From Acidimicrobiia bacterium (lineage in GTDB: Bacteria; Actinomycetota; Acidimicrobiia; IMCC26256; JAENVU01): 5,321 bases of DNA. The position numbers and the translations under genes were made by a program. The stretch covers positions 1 to 5,321 of the forward strand of contig JADGON010000097.1 in NCBI GenBank assembly GCA_017882945.1, in the 5' to 3' direction. Positions 1 to 5,321 of this stretch are shown here, in pieces; positions within the stretch are counted from its first letter, which is position 1; each line of letters opens with the position of its first letter. The notes beneath the pieces were generated by a model that ran no database searches, was not told where the DNA came from, and saw only the letters and a program-made list of their open reading frames with translations.

Positions 1-651
1 GACCGCGTGCGCTTCGTCGAGCACGAGGAGCGCGCCGTAATGCTGGCACAGCTCGGCGAGGGCTTCGACGTCGGCGATGTCCCCGTCCATCGAGAACACC
101 GTGTCGCTGACCACGAGCGCGCGGCGATCCGTTGCACGCTCGCGCAGGATCGCATCGAGCGCGTCGAGGTCGCGGTGCGGATACACCGCGACCTCACCGC
201 GCGCGAGCCGGATTCCGTCGATGATCGATGCGTGATTGAGCTCATCCGAGCAGACGAGCGTTCCGGGGCCGCCGAAGGTGGTGAGCACACCGAGATTCGC
301 TGCGTATCCGGTGGGAAAGAGCACCGCGGCATCGGAGTGCTTCCAGTCCGCGAGCTCGCGCTCGAGCTCCGCATGGATCGGGCGGGAGCCGACGATGAGG
401 CGTGCCGCGCCGGCGCCCGTGCCCCACCGATCGATCGCCGCGTGCGCGGCCTCGATCACGGCGGGGTGCTGGGTGAGGCCGAGATAGTCATTCGAAGCAA
501 ACGCGATCACCGCGCGCCCGTCCGGCTCGAGCTTGCCTTCCGGACCGGCCGCGTCGAACTCCACCGGCGCGCGCCACTGACCCGCGTCCCGGATCGCGCG
601 TGCTTGCGCGTCGGACCAGGCCGTCCACTTCGAGCCTTCGGACCGGCTCAC
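1..651 (-). CDS. bioF: 8-amino-7-oxononanoate synthase (BioF), 3' end cut by window edge
   Basis: PLP enzyme of the alpha-oxoamine synthase family. It condenses pimeloyl-ACP (or pimeloyl-CoA) with L-alanine to give KAPA, the first step of biotin ring assembly, in the cytoplasm. The frame is open for 217 codons from a GTG to base 1. Visible family marks are SNDYLGL (residues 53-59), the glycine/alanine-rich GTGAGAARL (77-85), LNHASIIDG with the PLP-stacking His140, SDTVFSMDGD (182-191), and LDEAHAV, where Asp212 contacts the pyridine nitrogen and His215 is the conserved active-site histidine. The lysine that binds PLP would lie beyond the window. The GTG overlaps the bioA stop as GTGA (4 bp), so translational coupling is likely; no strong ribosome binding site is seen. 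The order bioA-bioF supports the assignment. The related family members 2-amino-3-ketobutyrate CoA ligase and 5-aminolevulinate synthase are less likely next to bioA. Confidence 0.93.
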   Translation of the reverse strand, partial: MSRSEGSKWTAWSDAQARAIRDAGQWRAPVEFDAAGPEGKLEPDGRAVIAFASNDYLGLTQHPAVIEAAHAAIDRWGTGAGAARLIVGSRPIHAELERELADWKHSDAAVLFPTGYAANLGVLTTFGGPGTLVCSDELNHASIIDGIRLARGEVAVYPHRDLDALDAILRERATDRRALVVSDTVFSMDGDIADVEALAELCQHYGALLVLDEAHAV

Positions 652-1958
652 GGTGCGTCGGCCCCGAAGTTGGTGACTTCGTCGATCGCCTCGGTGAGCG
701 TGTGCACGATCTGGTGGATCTCCTCGGAGGTGACGGTCAGCGGCGGCATGAGTACGACGACGTCGCCGAGCGGCCGCAGCAGCACGCCGCGCTCCACCGC
801 GGCCGCGCAGACCCGGCGACCCCAGCGCAGCCCCTCCGCCGGCGGCGCGAGCTCGATCCCACCCATCAGGCCGCGCAACCGGACGTCGGCGACGCCGGGC
901 CGGGAGACGACGCGATCGTCGAGCAGGCCGCGCAGCTCGTCCGAGCGGGCGCGCACGTTCGCCAACACGTCGTACGCGTCGATGAGCTCGAGGTGCCGGA
1001 GCGCCACCGCCGCCGCGAGCGCGTTCCCGCTGTAGGAGTGCCCGTGGTAGAGCGTGCGCTCCGAGAGGTCCGGGCCGAGGAACGCCGCGAACACATGCCC
1101 GCCCGCGACCGTCGCGGACATCGGGAGGTATCCCGCGGTGAGTCCCTTGCCGAGACAGAGAAGGTCGGGACGGATCGCCGCCTGCTCAGAGGCGAAGAGC
1201 GTGCCGGTACGCCCGAATCCGGTGGCGACCTCGTCGCAGATGAGCAGGACGTCGTGCTCGCGACACGCCGCCGCGAGGGACGCGAGCCCAGCGGGCGACG
1301 CGAGCTGCATGCCCGCGGCGCCCTGCACCAGCGGCTCGACGATTACCGCCGCGAGCTCGCGAGCGTGCTCGGCGACCATCGTGCACGCGATCGGGAAGCA
1401 GTCGGGGTCGGCGAAGTTCGGCGCGCGCAACACCGGGAAGCGGAGCGGGTCGAAGATCGTCGTGCCGAAGCCACCGTCACCGACGGAGAGCGCGCCGATG
1501 GTGTCGCCGTGGTACGCGCCCCCGAAGCCGAGGAATCGGTCGCGGCCGGTGACGCCTCGGTTGACCCAGTACTGGAACGCGATCTTCAACGCCTGCTCGA
1601 CCGCACACGCGCCGTCCGACGCGTAGAGGAAGTGGGGCTCGTCGACGGGGACGACCCGGGCCAGCGCCTCGGAGAGCTCGACGACGATCTGGTTGCCGTT
1701 GCCCAGCATCGTCGTGTGCGCGCCCCGGGCGAGCTGGTCCGTCAGTGCCTGGTCGAGCTCGGGAACGGTGTGGCCGAGCGTGGTGACCCAGAGGGAGGAG
1801 ATCGCGTCCAGGTAGTGGCGACCGTCCACGTCGATGACCTCATGGCCCTCCGCCCGGTCGACGAGCACCGGCGAGCTCTCGGCGTAGCTCGACATCTGCG
1901 TGAAGCCGTGCCACACCACCGCCGCGTCACGCGCCACCCACTCGTCATGCTGGCCCAC
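648..1958 (-). CDS. bioA: Adenosylmethionine- or lysine-8-amino-7-oxononanoate aminotransferase (BioA/BioK type)
   Basis: Class III PLP aminotransferase, 436 residues from the chosen GTG, a normal BioA length. It converts KAPA to DAPA in biotin synthesis. Visible motifs: WHGFTQM (17-23), SSLW (54-57), ASDGACAVE (113-121), GAYHGDT (147-153) with Tyr149, CDEVATGFGRTG (241-252) with Asp242 at the PLP nitrogen, LGKGL with the PLP lysine Lys271, HGHSYSGN (305-312) and RPLGDVVVLMPP (395-406) with Arg395. The frame stays open upstream to an ATG at 2216, but that part overlaps the preceding gene and looks nothing like the family, so I chose the GTG at 1958, where similarity begins; GTG at 1937 is an alternative. 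No Shine-Dalgarno precedes it, and the transcript may be leaderless. Several motifs match Bacillus BioK, which uses lysine as amino donor, better than SAM-using BioA. A different class III transaminase cannot be excluded, but the overlap with bioF argues for this role. Confidence 0.88.
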   Translation of the reverse strand: MGQHDEWVARDAAVVWHGFTQMSSYAESSPVLVDRAEGHEVIDVDGRHYLDAISSLWVTTLGHTVPELDQALTDQLARGAHTTMLGNGNQIVVELSEALARVVPVDEPHFLYASDGACAVEQALKIAFQYWVNRGVTGRDRFLGFGGAYHGDTIGALSVGDGGFGTTIFDPLRFPVLRAPNFADPDCFPIACTMVAEHARELAAVIVEPLVQGAAGMQLASPAGLASLAAACREHDVLLICDEVATGFGRTGTLFASEQAAIRPDLLCLGKGLTAGYLPMSATVAGGHVFAAFLGPDLSERTLYHGHSYSGNALAAAVALRHLELIDAYDVLANVRARSDELRGLLDDRVVSRPGVADVRLRGLMGGIELAPPAEGLRWGRRVCAAAVERGVLLRPLGDVVVLMPPLTVTSEEIHQIVHTLTEAIDEVTNFGADAP

Positions 1959-1965
1959 GCCGCCG

Positions 1966-1971
1966 ATGCTA
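1966..1971 (-). promoter_or_regulatory. Possible -10 element for a leaderless bioA transcript
   Basis: On the minus strand the hexamer TAGCAT (pattern TANNNT) ends 7 nt before the bioA GTG, which would place the transcription start at or very near the start codon. No Shine-Dalgarno is seen upstream of that GTG, which fits leaderless translation, a common arrangement in actinobacteria. No convincing -35 hexamer is found at the expected distance; that region is occupied by one arm of the inverted repeat at 1987-2038. This is a weak motif in GC-rich DNA. Confidence 0.3.
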
Positions 1972-1986
1972 CGACCCCACCGCGTT

Positions 1987-2038
1987 CCGCGGTTTGTTGC
2001 GGATGTGGCGACTCCCGCCGGAAACGCAACAAACGCGG
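1987..2038. promoter_or_regulatory. Inverted repeat upstream of bioA, candidate biotin-operon operator
   Basis: The arms GTTTGTTGCG (1992-2001) and CGCAACAAAC (2025-2034) are perfect 10-bp inverted copies. Skipping one base at 1992 extends the match by CCGCG (1987-1991) against CGCGG (2034-2038). The half-site centres are 33 bp apart, about three helical turns, and the left arm would cover the -35 region of a bioA promoter that starts at the GTG. A small GGCG/CGCC stem (2007-2010 / 2016-2019) sits in the spacer. No T-run follows on either strand, so an intrinsic terminator is unlikely. The TTGT...ACAA ends recall BirA operators, but the spacing is longer than in known BirA sites. The regulator is unknown. 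Confidence 0.5.
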
Positions 2039-2125
2039 GGGCAAGCAGGCCGCATGTCGAAGTCGGGCGAGCACGTCGAGCAGGGAGGGCGTTGGTCCCG
2101 TTCGCCTCGAGGCGCGTCGTTGCCG

Positions 2126-3481
2126 TCAGGCGGTGGCGAGCGCCGCGCAGAAGTCGGCGAACTGGTCGACATAGCGATCGACGTCGGCCTCCGTGTGCTG
2201 GACGGAGATCGTCCATTGCTCCTCGTCACCCGGCGTCATGAACACGCCCCGGTTCATCGCCCATGGATACGACGCGAGGTACAGGTCGGGGTTCGTCTCG
2301 AGGAAGTCGCGGTAGTTGCGCAGGGGCTCGGGTCGGTAGGACACGCAACCCTTCGCGCCGAGATCGACCGCGTGACCGGGGATCGAGTTCTCGGCCATCG
2401 CCCGCGCGCAACCCTCCGCGAGGCGCGTCCCCAGCTTGGCGAGGCCTTCGTACGCGTCAGGAGTGAGCACCTCGGTGAGCGTGGCCAGGCCGGCGGCGGC
2501 GCACAGCGGGTTCCCGTTGAACGTTCCCTGTTGCGCGGCACCGTGACCGATCGCCTCCATCACGTCGGCGCGGCCACCGAACGCAGCGGCAGGTGTCCCA
2601 CCCCCGATCGCCTTGGCCCAGCAGGCGAGGTCGGGTACCACGCCGTAGCGCTCGACCGCGCCGCCCGCGGCAATCGTGGCACCGCTCTTCACCTCGTCGA
2701 AGATGAGCAACGCGCCGTGGCGGTGCAGGAGGTCGGCGAGACCTTGGAGGTAGCCGGGCTCGGGCTGGCAGATGCCGATGTTCATCATCACCGGCTCGAG
2801 GATCAGGCAGGCGATCTCGTCACCGCGCTCATCGAGCAGCGCGGAGAGCACCTCGAGGTCGTTGAACGGGACGACGTGGGTGTACTCCGCCATCACCGCC
2901 GGAATGCCGTTCGACATCGGCGTCGTCGCGGGGGCTTCGCGGCCGCCCATCAGGTCCGAGTTCGGCACGACGGAGAACATCACCGCGTCGTGGTGCCCGT
3001 GGTAGGAACCTTCGATCTTCACGATGTGCTCGCGCCCGGTCGCCGCGCGCGCGATCCGGATCGCGCTCATCGTGGCCTCGGTGCCCGAGTTGCAGAACCG
3101 GACCGACTCCGCCTTGAAGCGCCGGCAGAGCTCCTCCGCGTACAGGACCGTGGCCTCCGTCGGTGCCGCGAAGTGGGTGCCGGTCCGCGCTGCGTGCTCG
3201 ATCGCCTCGGCGACCTTGGGGTGCGCGTGGCCGACGACCATCGAGCCGAACCCGTTGTGGAAGTCGATGTACTCGTTGCCGTCGACGTCCCAGACCCGGC
3301 TTCCCTTTCCCTCGCGCAGGTAGACGGGGTACGGGTCCCACGCCTGGAACGACGACGGGACGCCCTGGGGCATCGTCCGGAGCGCGCGTTCGAACAGCGC
3401 CTTCGAGCCGGTCGTCCGGGCCCAGAGGCGGGTGCTCTCCGCCTCGGTGATCTCGGATGCTCGCGCCTTCACGTCTGCCAT
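2126..3481 (-). CDS. Class III aminotransferase, HemL (glutamate-1-semialdehyde aminomutase)-like, probable amine catabolism
   Basis: A 451-residue cytoplasmic PLP enzyme. Motifs in order: VWDVDGNEYIDF (63-74), SGTEATMSAIRIAR (132-145), EGSYHGHHDAVM (157-168), LLIFDEVKSG (258-267) with Asp262 at the PLP nitrogen, CWAKAIGGG with the PLP lysine Lys290, and QGTFNGNP (318-325) with the phosphate-contacting Thr320. These place it in the HemL branch. True HemL is unlikely: the segment PGGVNSPVRAF of E. coli HemL reads PQGVPSSFQAW here (38-48), so the arginine that binds the substrate carboxylate is Gln46, and DEVMTGFR has become DEVKSGAT. Start: ATG at 3481 with GAGGTG 8 nt upstream. It lies 54 bp after patD with no terminator between them, so one operon is likely. 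I infer that it supplies the aminoaldehyde to PatD from putrescine or a similar amine; no substrate is shown by sequence. No haem-synthesis genes lie nearby. Confidence 0.85.
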   Translation of the reverse strand: MADVKARASEITEAESTRLWARTTGSKALFERALRTMPQGVPSSFQAWDPYPVYLREGKGSRVWDVDGNEYIDFHNGFGSMVVGHAHPKVAEAIEHAARTGTHFAAPTEATVLYAEELCRRFKAESVRFCNSGTEATMSAIRIARAATGREHIVKIEGSYHGHHDAVMFSVVPNSDLMGGREAPATTPMSNGIPAVMAEYTHVVPFNDLEVLSALLDERGDEIACLILEPVMMNIGICQPEPGYLQGLADLLHRHGALLIFDEVKSGATIAAGGAVERYGVVPDLACWAKAIGGGTPAAAFGGRADVMEAIGHGAAQQGTFNGNPLCAAAGLATLTEVLTPDAYEGLAKLGTRLAEGCARAMAENSIPGHAVDLGAKGCVSYRPEPLRNYRDFLETNPDLYLASYPWAMNRGVFMTPGDEEQWTISVQHTEADVDRYVDQFADFCAALATA

Positions 3482-3535
3482 GGCCTTCTCACCTCAGGTA
3501 GGGGTTCGCACCGTTCGCGTCCGGGGAGGGTGCAG

Positions 3536-4957
3536 TCAGTGCTTGATCATCACGTGCTTGAGCTCGGTGTAGGCCTCGATCGCGTAGATCGACATGTCCT
3601 TGCCGTACCCCGACTGCTTGAAGCCACCGTGGGGCATCTCCGAGACGATCGGGATGTGGTCGTTGACCCACACGCAGCCGAAGTGCAGCGCCGCGCTCAT
3701 CCGCATCGCCCGCCCGACGTCGCTCGTCCAGACGCTCGCCGAGAGCCCGTAGTCCACGTCGTTGGCCCAGGCGATCGCCTGCTCCTCGTCGGTGAAGCGC
3801 TGCACCGAGACGACGGGTCCGAAGACCTCGCGCTGCACGATCTCGCTGTCCTGGGCCGGATGGGCGACGACCGACGGGGCGTAGAAGAATCCCGGGCGGT
3901 CGATCACGTTGCCGCCGACCGTCACCTCCGCGCCGGCCTCGACGGCTCGGCGGACCATGCCGCTCACACGGTCGAGCTGGTCGGCGGAGATCACCGGGCC
4001 CATCGCGGTGTTCTCGTCGAACGGGTCGCCGGTCACGATCTGGCCCACCGAGTCCGTCAACCCACTGACGAGATCGTCGTACACGCCCGGACCGGCCATG
4101 AGCCGGCACGGCGCGGTGCAGTCCTGTCCCGAGTTGTAATACGACATCTCGGTGAGCGTGGCGACGGCGGCCTCGATGTCGGCATCGTCGAAGATCACGA
4201 CCGGAGCCTTGCCCCCGAGCTCGAGGTGCACGCGCTTGAGCGTCTCCGCGGCGGTGCGCGCGATGATCTTGCCGGTCTCGACGCTGCCGGTCAGCGAGAC
4301 CATCGCGACCTTCGGGTGACGCACCAGCGCGTCACCCGCGGTCTCACCTTGACCCGTGACGACGTTCAGGACACCGGTCGGAAGGATTTCGGCCGTGATC
4401 TCGGCCAGTCGCAGCGCGCTCAACGGGGTGAGCTCGGACGGCTTGAGCACGACCGTGTTGCCGGCGGCGAGCGCGGGGCCGAGCTTCCACGTGGCCATGT
4501 TGAGGGGGTAGTTCCAGGGCGCGATCGAACCGACCACGCCGAGCGCGTCGCGCCGGACGTAGCTCGTGTGGTCCTCCAGGTACTCACCTGCGGCGCGTCC
4601 CTCGAGGAACCGGGCGCCGCCGGCGAAGAAGCGCCAGTTGTCGAGTGTGAGGTCCAGCTCGAACTCGATGATCGACGCGGGCTTGCCGCAGTTCTGCATC
4701 TCGAGCCGCTTGATGGTCTCGAGGTCGCTCTCGATCGCGTCGGCGACCTTGTGCAGCAGCTCGCTGCGGCCCCGGGGCGTCATCGAGCTCCACTCGTCGA
4801 AGGCCGCTCCGGCGGCGGCAACTGCGGCGTCGATGTCCTCGGCGCCGCTCGCCGGAACCTTCGCGAGCACGTCGCCCGTCGCGGGGTTCAGGACGTCGTC
4901 GGTCGCTCCGCCGCGTGCGTCGACCCATTTCCCGGCGATGAAGTTCTGGTCGGGCAT
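3536..4957 (-). CDS. patD: Gamma-aminobutyraldehyde dehydrogenase (PatD)
   Basis: NAD-dependent aldehyde dehydrogenase that oxidises 4-aminobutanal (as 1-pyrroline) to 4-aminobutyrate, the second step of putrescine breakdown by transamination. The 473-residue product is collinear with E. coli PatD (474 residues, from memory of that sequence), sharing NPATGDVL (24-31), AGEYLE (123-128), SIAPWNYPL (144-152), LELGGKAPV (245-253), YYNSGQDCTA (273-282), REVFGPVVSV (376-385), SEMPHGG (439-445), SGYGKDMS (449-456) and the end KHVMIKH. Catalytic residues are present: Cys280, Glu246, Asn149, and cofactor-binding Lys172 and Glu377. The frame is open further upstream, to 5269, but the family N-terminus starts at MPDQNFIAGKW and a good ribosome binding site precedes this ATG. 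It is the first gene of a likely two-gene unit with the downstream aminotransferase and is divergent from a polyamine-type ABC transporter gene. Betaine-aldehyde dehydrogenases are relatives, but the match to PatD is closer. Confidence 0.93.
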   Translation of the reverse strand: MPDQNFIAGKWVDARGGATDDVLNPATGDVLAKVPASGAEDIDAAVAAAGAAFDEWSSMTPRGRSELLHKVADAIESDLETIKRLEMQNCGKPASIIEFELDLTLDNWRFFAGGARFLEGRAAGEYLEDHTSYVRRDALGVVGSIAPWNYPLNMATWKLGPALAAGNTVVLKPSELTPLSALRLAEITAEILPTGVLNVVTGQGETAGDALVRHPKVAMVSLTGSVETGKIIARTAAETLKRVHLELGGKAPVVIFDDADIEAAVATLTEMSYYNSGQDCTAPCRLMAGPGVYDDLVSGLTDSVGQIVTGDPFDENTAMGPVISADQLDRVSGMVRRAVEAGAEVTVGGNVIDRPGFFYAPSVVAHPAQDSEIVQREVFGPVVSVQRFTDEEQAIAWANDVDYGLSASVWTSDVGRAMRMSAALHFGCVWVNDHIPIVSEMPHGGFKQSGYGKDMSIYAIEAYTELKHVMIKH

Positions 4958-4963
4958 CGAGCT

Positions 4964-4969
4964 TCCTCT
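4964..4969 (-). promoter_or_regulatory. Ribosome binding site that fixes the patD start
   Basis: AGAGGA on the minus strand lies 6 nt before the ATG at 4957. It supports this start over the much longer open frame reaching back to 5269, whose extra N-terminal residues do not resemble aldehyde dehydrogenases and would run across the divergent promoter region. Confidence 0.8.
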
Positions 4970-4996
4970 CTCAGGACGGTTTCGACCACGATGTTG

Positions 4997-5008
4997 CGCT
5001 GCGCAGCG
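4997..5008. repeat. 12-bp perfect palindrome in the patD leader
   Basis: CGCTGCGCAGCG reads the same on both strands and lies 39 bp upstream of the patD ATG. It could be part of an operator or a small hairpin in the 5' untranslated region. GC-rich DNA produces such palindromes by chance, and nothing else supports a role. Confidence 0.25.
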
Positions 5009-5019
5009 ACCGACACGCA

Positions 5020-5030
5020 AGGGATTCCGT
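5020..5030. promoter_or_regulatory. Candidate operator, copy 1 (11-bp imperfect palindrome)
   Basis: AGGGATTCCGT is symmetric about T5025 except for one pair. It differs at one base of 11 from the reverse complement of copy 2 (5051-5061). It lies between patD and the divergent ABC transporter gene, with centre about 68 bp from the patD start and 141 bp from the ABC start. The regulator is unknown. Confidence 0.45.
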
Positions 5031-5050
5031 TGCGATTGTGTTTCCAGGTT

Positions 5051-5061
5051 ACGGAATCCGT
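5051..5061. promoter_or_regulatory. Candidate operator, copy 2 (11-bp perfect palindrome)
   Basis: ACGGAATCCGT has perfect 5-bp arms around a single central A (5056). Flanking GTT (5048-5050) and AAC (5063-5065) extend the symmetry if one base (5062) is skipped. The centre is 31 bp from that of copy 1, close to three turns of B-DNA, so two dimers could bind on one face of the helix. Its place in the divergent intergenic region suggests joint control of polyamine uptake and breakdown, which is inference. Confidence 0.5.
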
Positions 5062-5151
5062 GAACAACGTCTTGCATCGCCGAGGTCCATCTGCGAGCCT
5101 CGGCCCTTGGGAGCCGGAGAGCACGACGCTCGGGCGCACAGCTCGGCGCAC

Positions 5152-5157
5152 GGGAGG
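5152..5157 (+). promoter_or_regulatory. Ribosome binding site that points to a CTG start for the ABC ATPase
   Basis: GGGAGG is a strong Shine-Dalgarno match, followed by 8 nt and then CTG at 5166, in frame with the ATP-binding domain. No ATG, GTG or TTG occurs in this frame between the upstream stop TGA (5061-5063) and the Walker A region, so this site decides the start. Confidence 0.6.
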
Positions 5158-5165
5158 CTGGAACG

Positions 5166-5321
5166 CTGATCGACGAACCGGGGGGCACGAGCGCCGTCGT
5201 CATCTCCATCGACCACGTCATCAAGCGCTTTGGTGCGTTCGTGGCGGTCGACGACGCGCACTTCGACATCCGGCGGGGCGAGTTCTTCTCGATGCTGGGT
5301 CCCTCCGGATGCGGGAAGACC
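5166..5321 (+). CDS. ABC transporter ATP-binding subunit, PotA-like (polyamine uptake), 3' end cut by window edge
   Basis: The first 52 residues of a cytoplasmic ABC ATPase that would power an importer. The sequence shows SIDHVIKRFG (14-23) with the adenine-stacking aromatic Phe22, FVAVDDAHFDIRRGEFFSML (25-44), and the Walker A motif GPSGCGKT (45-52) at the window edge. The block GEFFSMLGPSGCGKT is typical of the spermidine/putrescine (PotA) group, but sulfate, iron and other MalK-like ATPases share most of it, so the substrate rests mainly on the divergent patD gene. The start is taken as CTG at 5166 because of the GGGAGG ribosome binding site 8 nt upstream and because no ATG, GTG or TTG is available in frame after the stop at 5061-5063. 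The signature motif, Walker B and any TOBE domain lie outside the window, as do the expected permease and binding-protein genes. Confidence 0.85.
   Translation, partial: MIDEPGGTSAVVISIDHVIKRFGAFVAVDDAHFDIRRGEFFSMLGPSGCGKT

Noticed and set aside
208..218. CCGGATTCCGT, a further near-copy of the intergenic palindromes
   Set aside because: It lies inside bioF, where it encodes conserved-looking residues (DGIR), and its outer pair does not match; probably coincidence.
2103..2114. CGCCTCGAGGCG palindrome 11 nt after the HemL-like stop, as a terminator
   Set aside because: As a hairpin it has only a 4-bp stem with a TCGA loop and no T-run follows on the minus strand, so an intrinsic terminator is not supported.
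7..2174. Long plus-strand open frames, 7-1035 and 600-2174
   Set aside because: Both lie antisense to bioF and bioA, have arginine-rich low-complexity translations with no recognisable domain, and are expected in GC-rich DNA opposite real genes.
1959..2216. N-terminal extension of bioA up to the ATG at 2216
   Set aside because: The extra 86 residues resemble no aminotransferase N-terminus and overlap the 3' end of the upstream gene in another frame.
2126..3481. Annotation of the class III aminotransferase as true HemL
   Set aside because: The substrate-carboxylate arginine is replaced by Gln46, and the neighbours are amine catabolism genes rather than haem genes.
4981..5060. Sigma-70-type promoters for patD or the ABC gene (for example TTGCGT-N18-CAACAT on the minus strand)
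   Set aside because: Each hexamer matches consensus at only about three positions; not better than chance.
5081..5116. Short hairpins (CGAGG/CCTCG and CGGC/GCCG) upstream of the ABC ATPase, as a riboswitch or attenuator
   Set aside because: The stems are 4-5 bp, mutually overlapping, and no known riboswitch core or T-run is present.
4958..5269. N-terminal extension of patD up to 5269
   Set aside because: It would span the divergent intergenic region and overlap the ABC ATPase gene; the family N-terminus and a good ribosome binding site mark the ATG at 4957.

Overview
This GC-rich window (roughly two thirds G+C by eye, with a strong bias to G/C in third codon positions) looks like chromosomal DNA from a high-GC bacterium, most likely an actinobacterium. 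The reasons are codon use, GTG starts, and the pairing of a PatD-type dehydrogenase with a polyamine-type ABC ATPase. The taxon is an inference; there is no rRNA or other marker here. I see no mobile elements, tRNAs or CRISPR arrays.

Layout: four genes lie on the minus strand and one partial gene on the plus strand. Read in the direction of minus-strand transcription: patD (4957-3536), a close match to E. coli gamma-aminobutyraldehyde dehydrogenase; a class III aminotransferase of the glutamate-1-semialdehyde aminomutase (HemL) type (3481-2126), 54 bp downstream and probably co-transcribed; a 167-bp gap with a strong inverted repeat; bioA/bioK (1958-648); and bioF (651 to beyond base 1), overlapping bioA by 4 bp. 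Divergent from patD, across a 208-bp intergenic region, the first 52 codons of an ABC transporter ATPase (PotA-like, 5166 onward) run off the right edge.

Two functional blocks can be read. The right block (ABC ATPase, patD, aminotransferase) fits import of putrescine or a related amine, transamination to an aminoaldehyde, and oxidation by PatD to 4-aminobutyrate; the aminotransferase would take the place of PatA. The left block encodes consecutive biotin-synthesis steps: BioF makes 7-keto-8-aminopelargonate (KAPA) and BioA aminates it to 7,8-diaminopelargonate (DAPA).

Most notable points: (1) the BioA protein carries sequence signatures of the Bacillus lysine-dependent enzyme BioK rather than of the SAM-dependent BioA of E. 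coli and Mycobacterium; (2) the HemL-like protein lacks the arginine that holds the substrate carboxylate in true HemL; (3) two near-identical 11-bp palindromes, 31 bp apart centre to centre, lie in the patD/ABC divergent promoter region; (4) a perfect 10-bp inverted repeat lies just upstream of bioA; (5) the ABC ATPase appears to use a CTG start codon. I found no wholly new system; these are variations on known pathways plus uncharacterised candidate operators.
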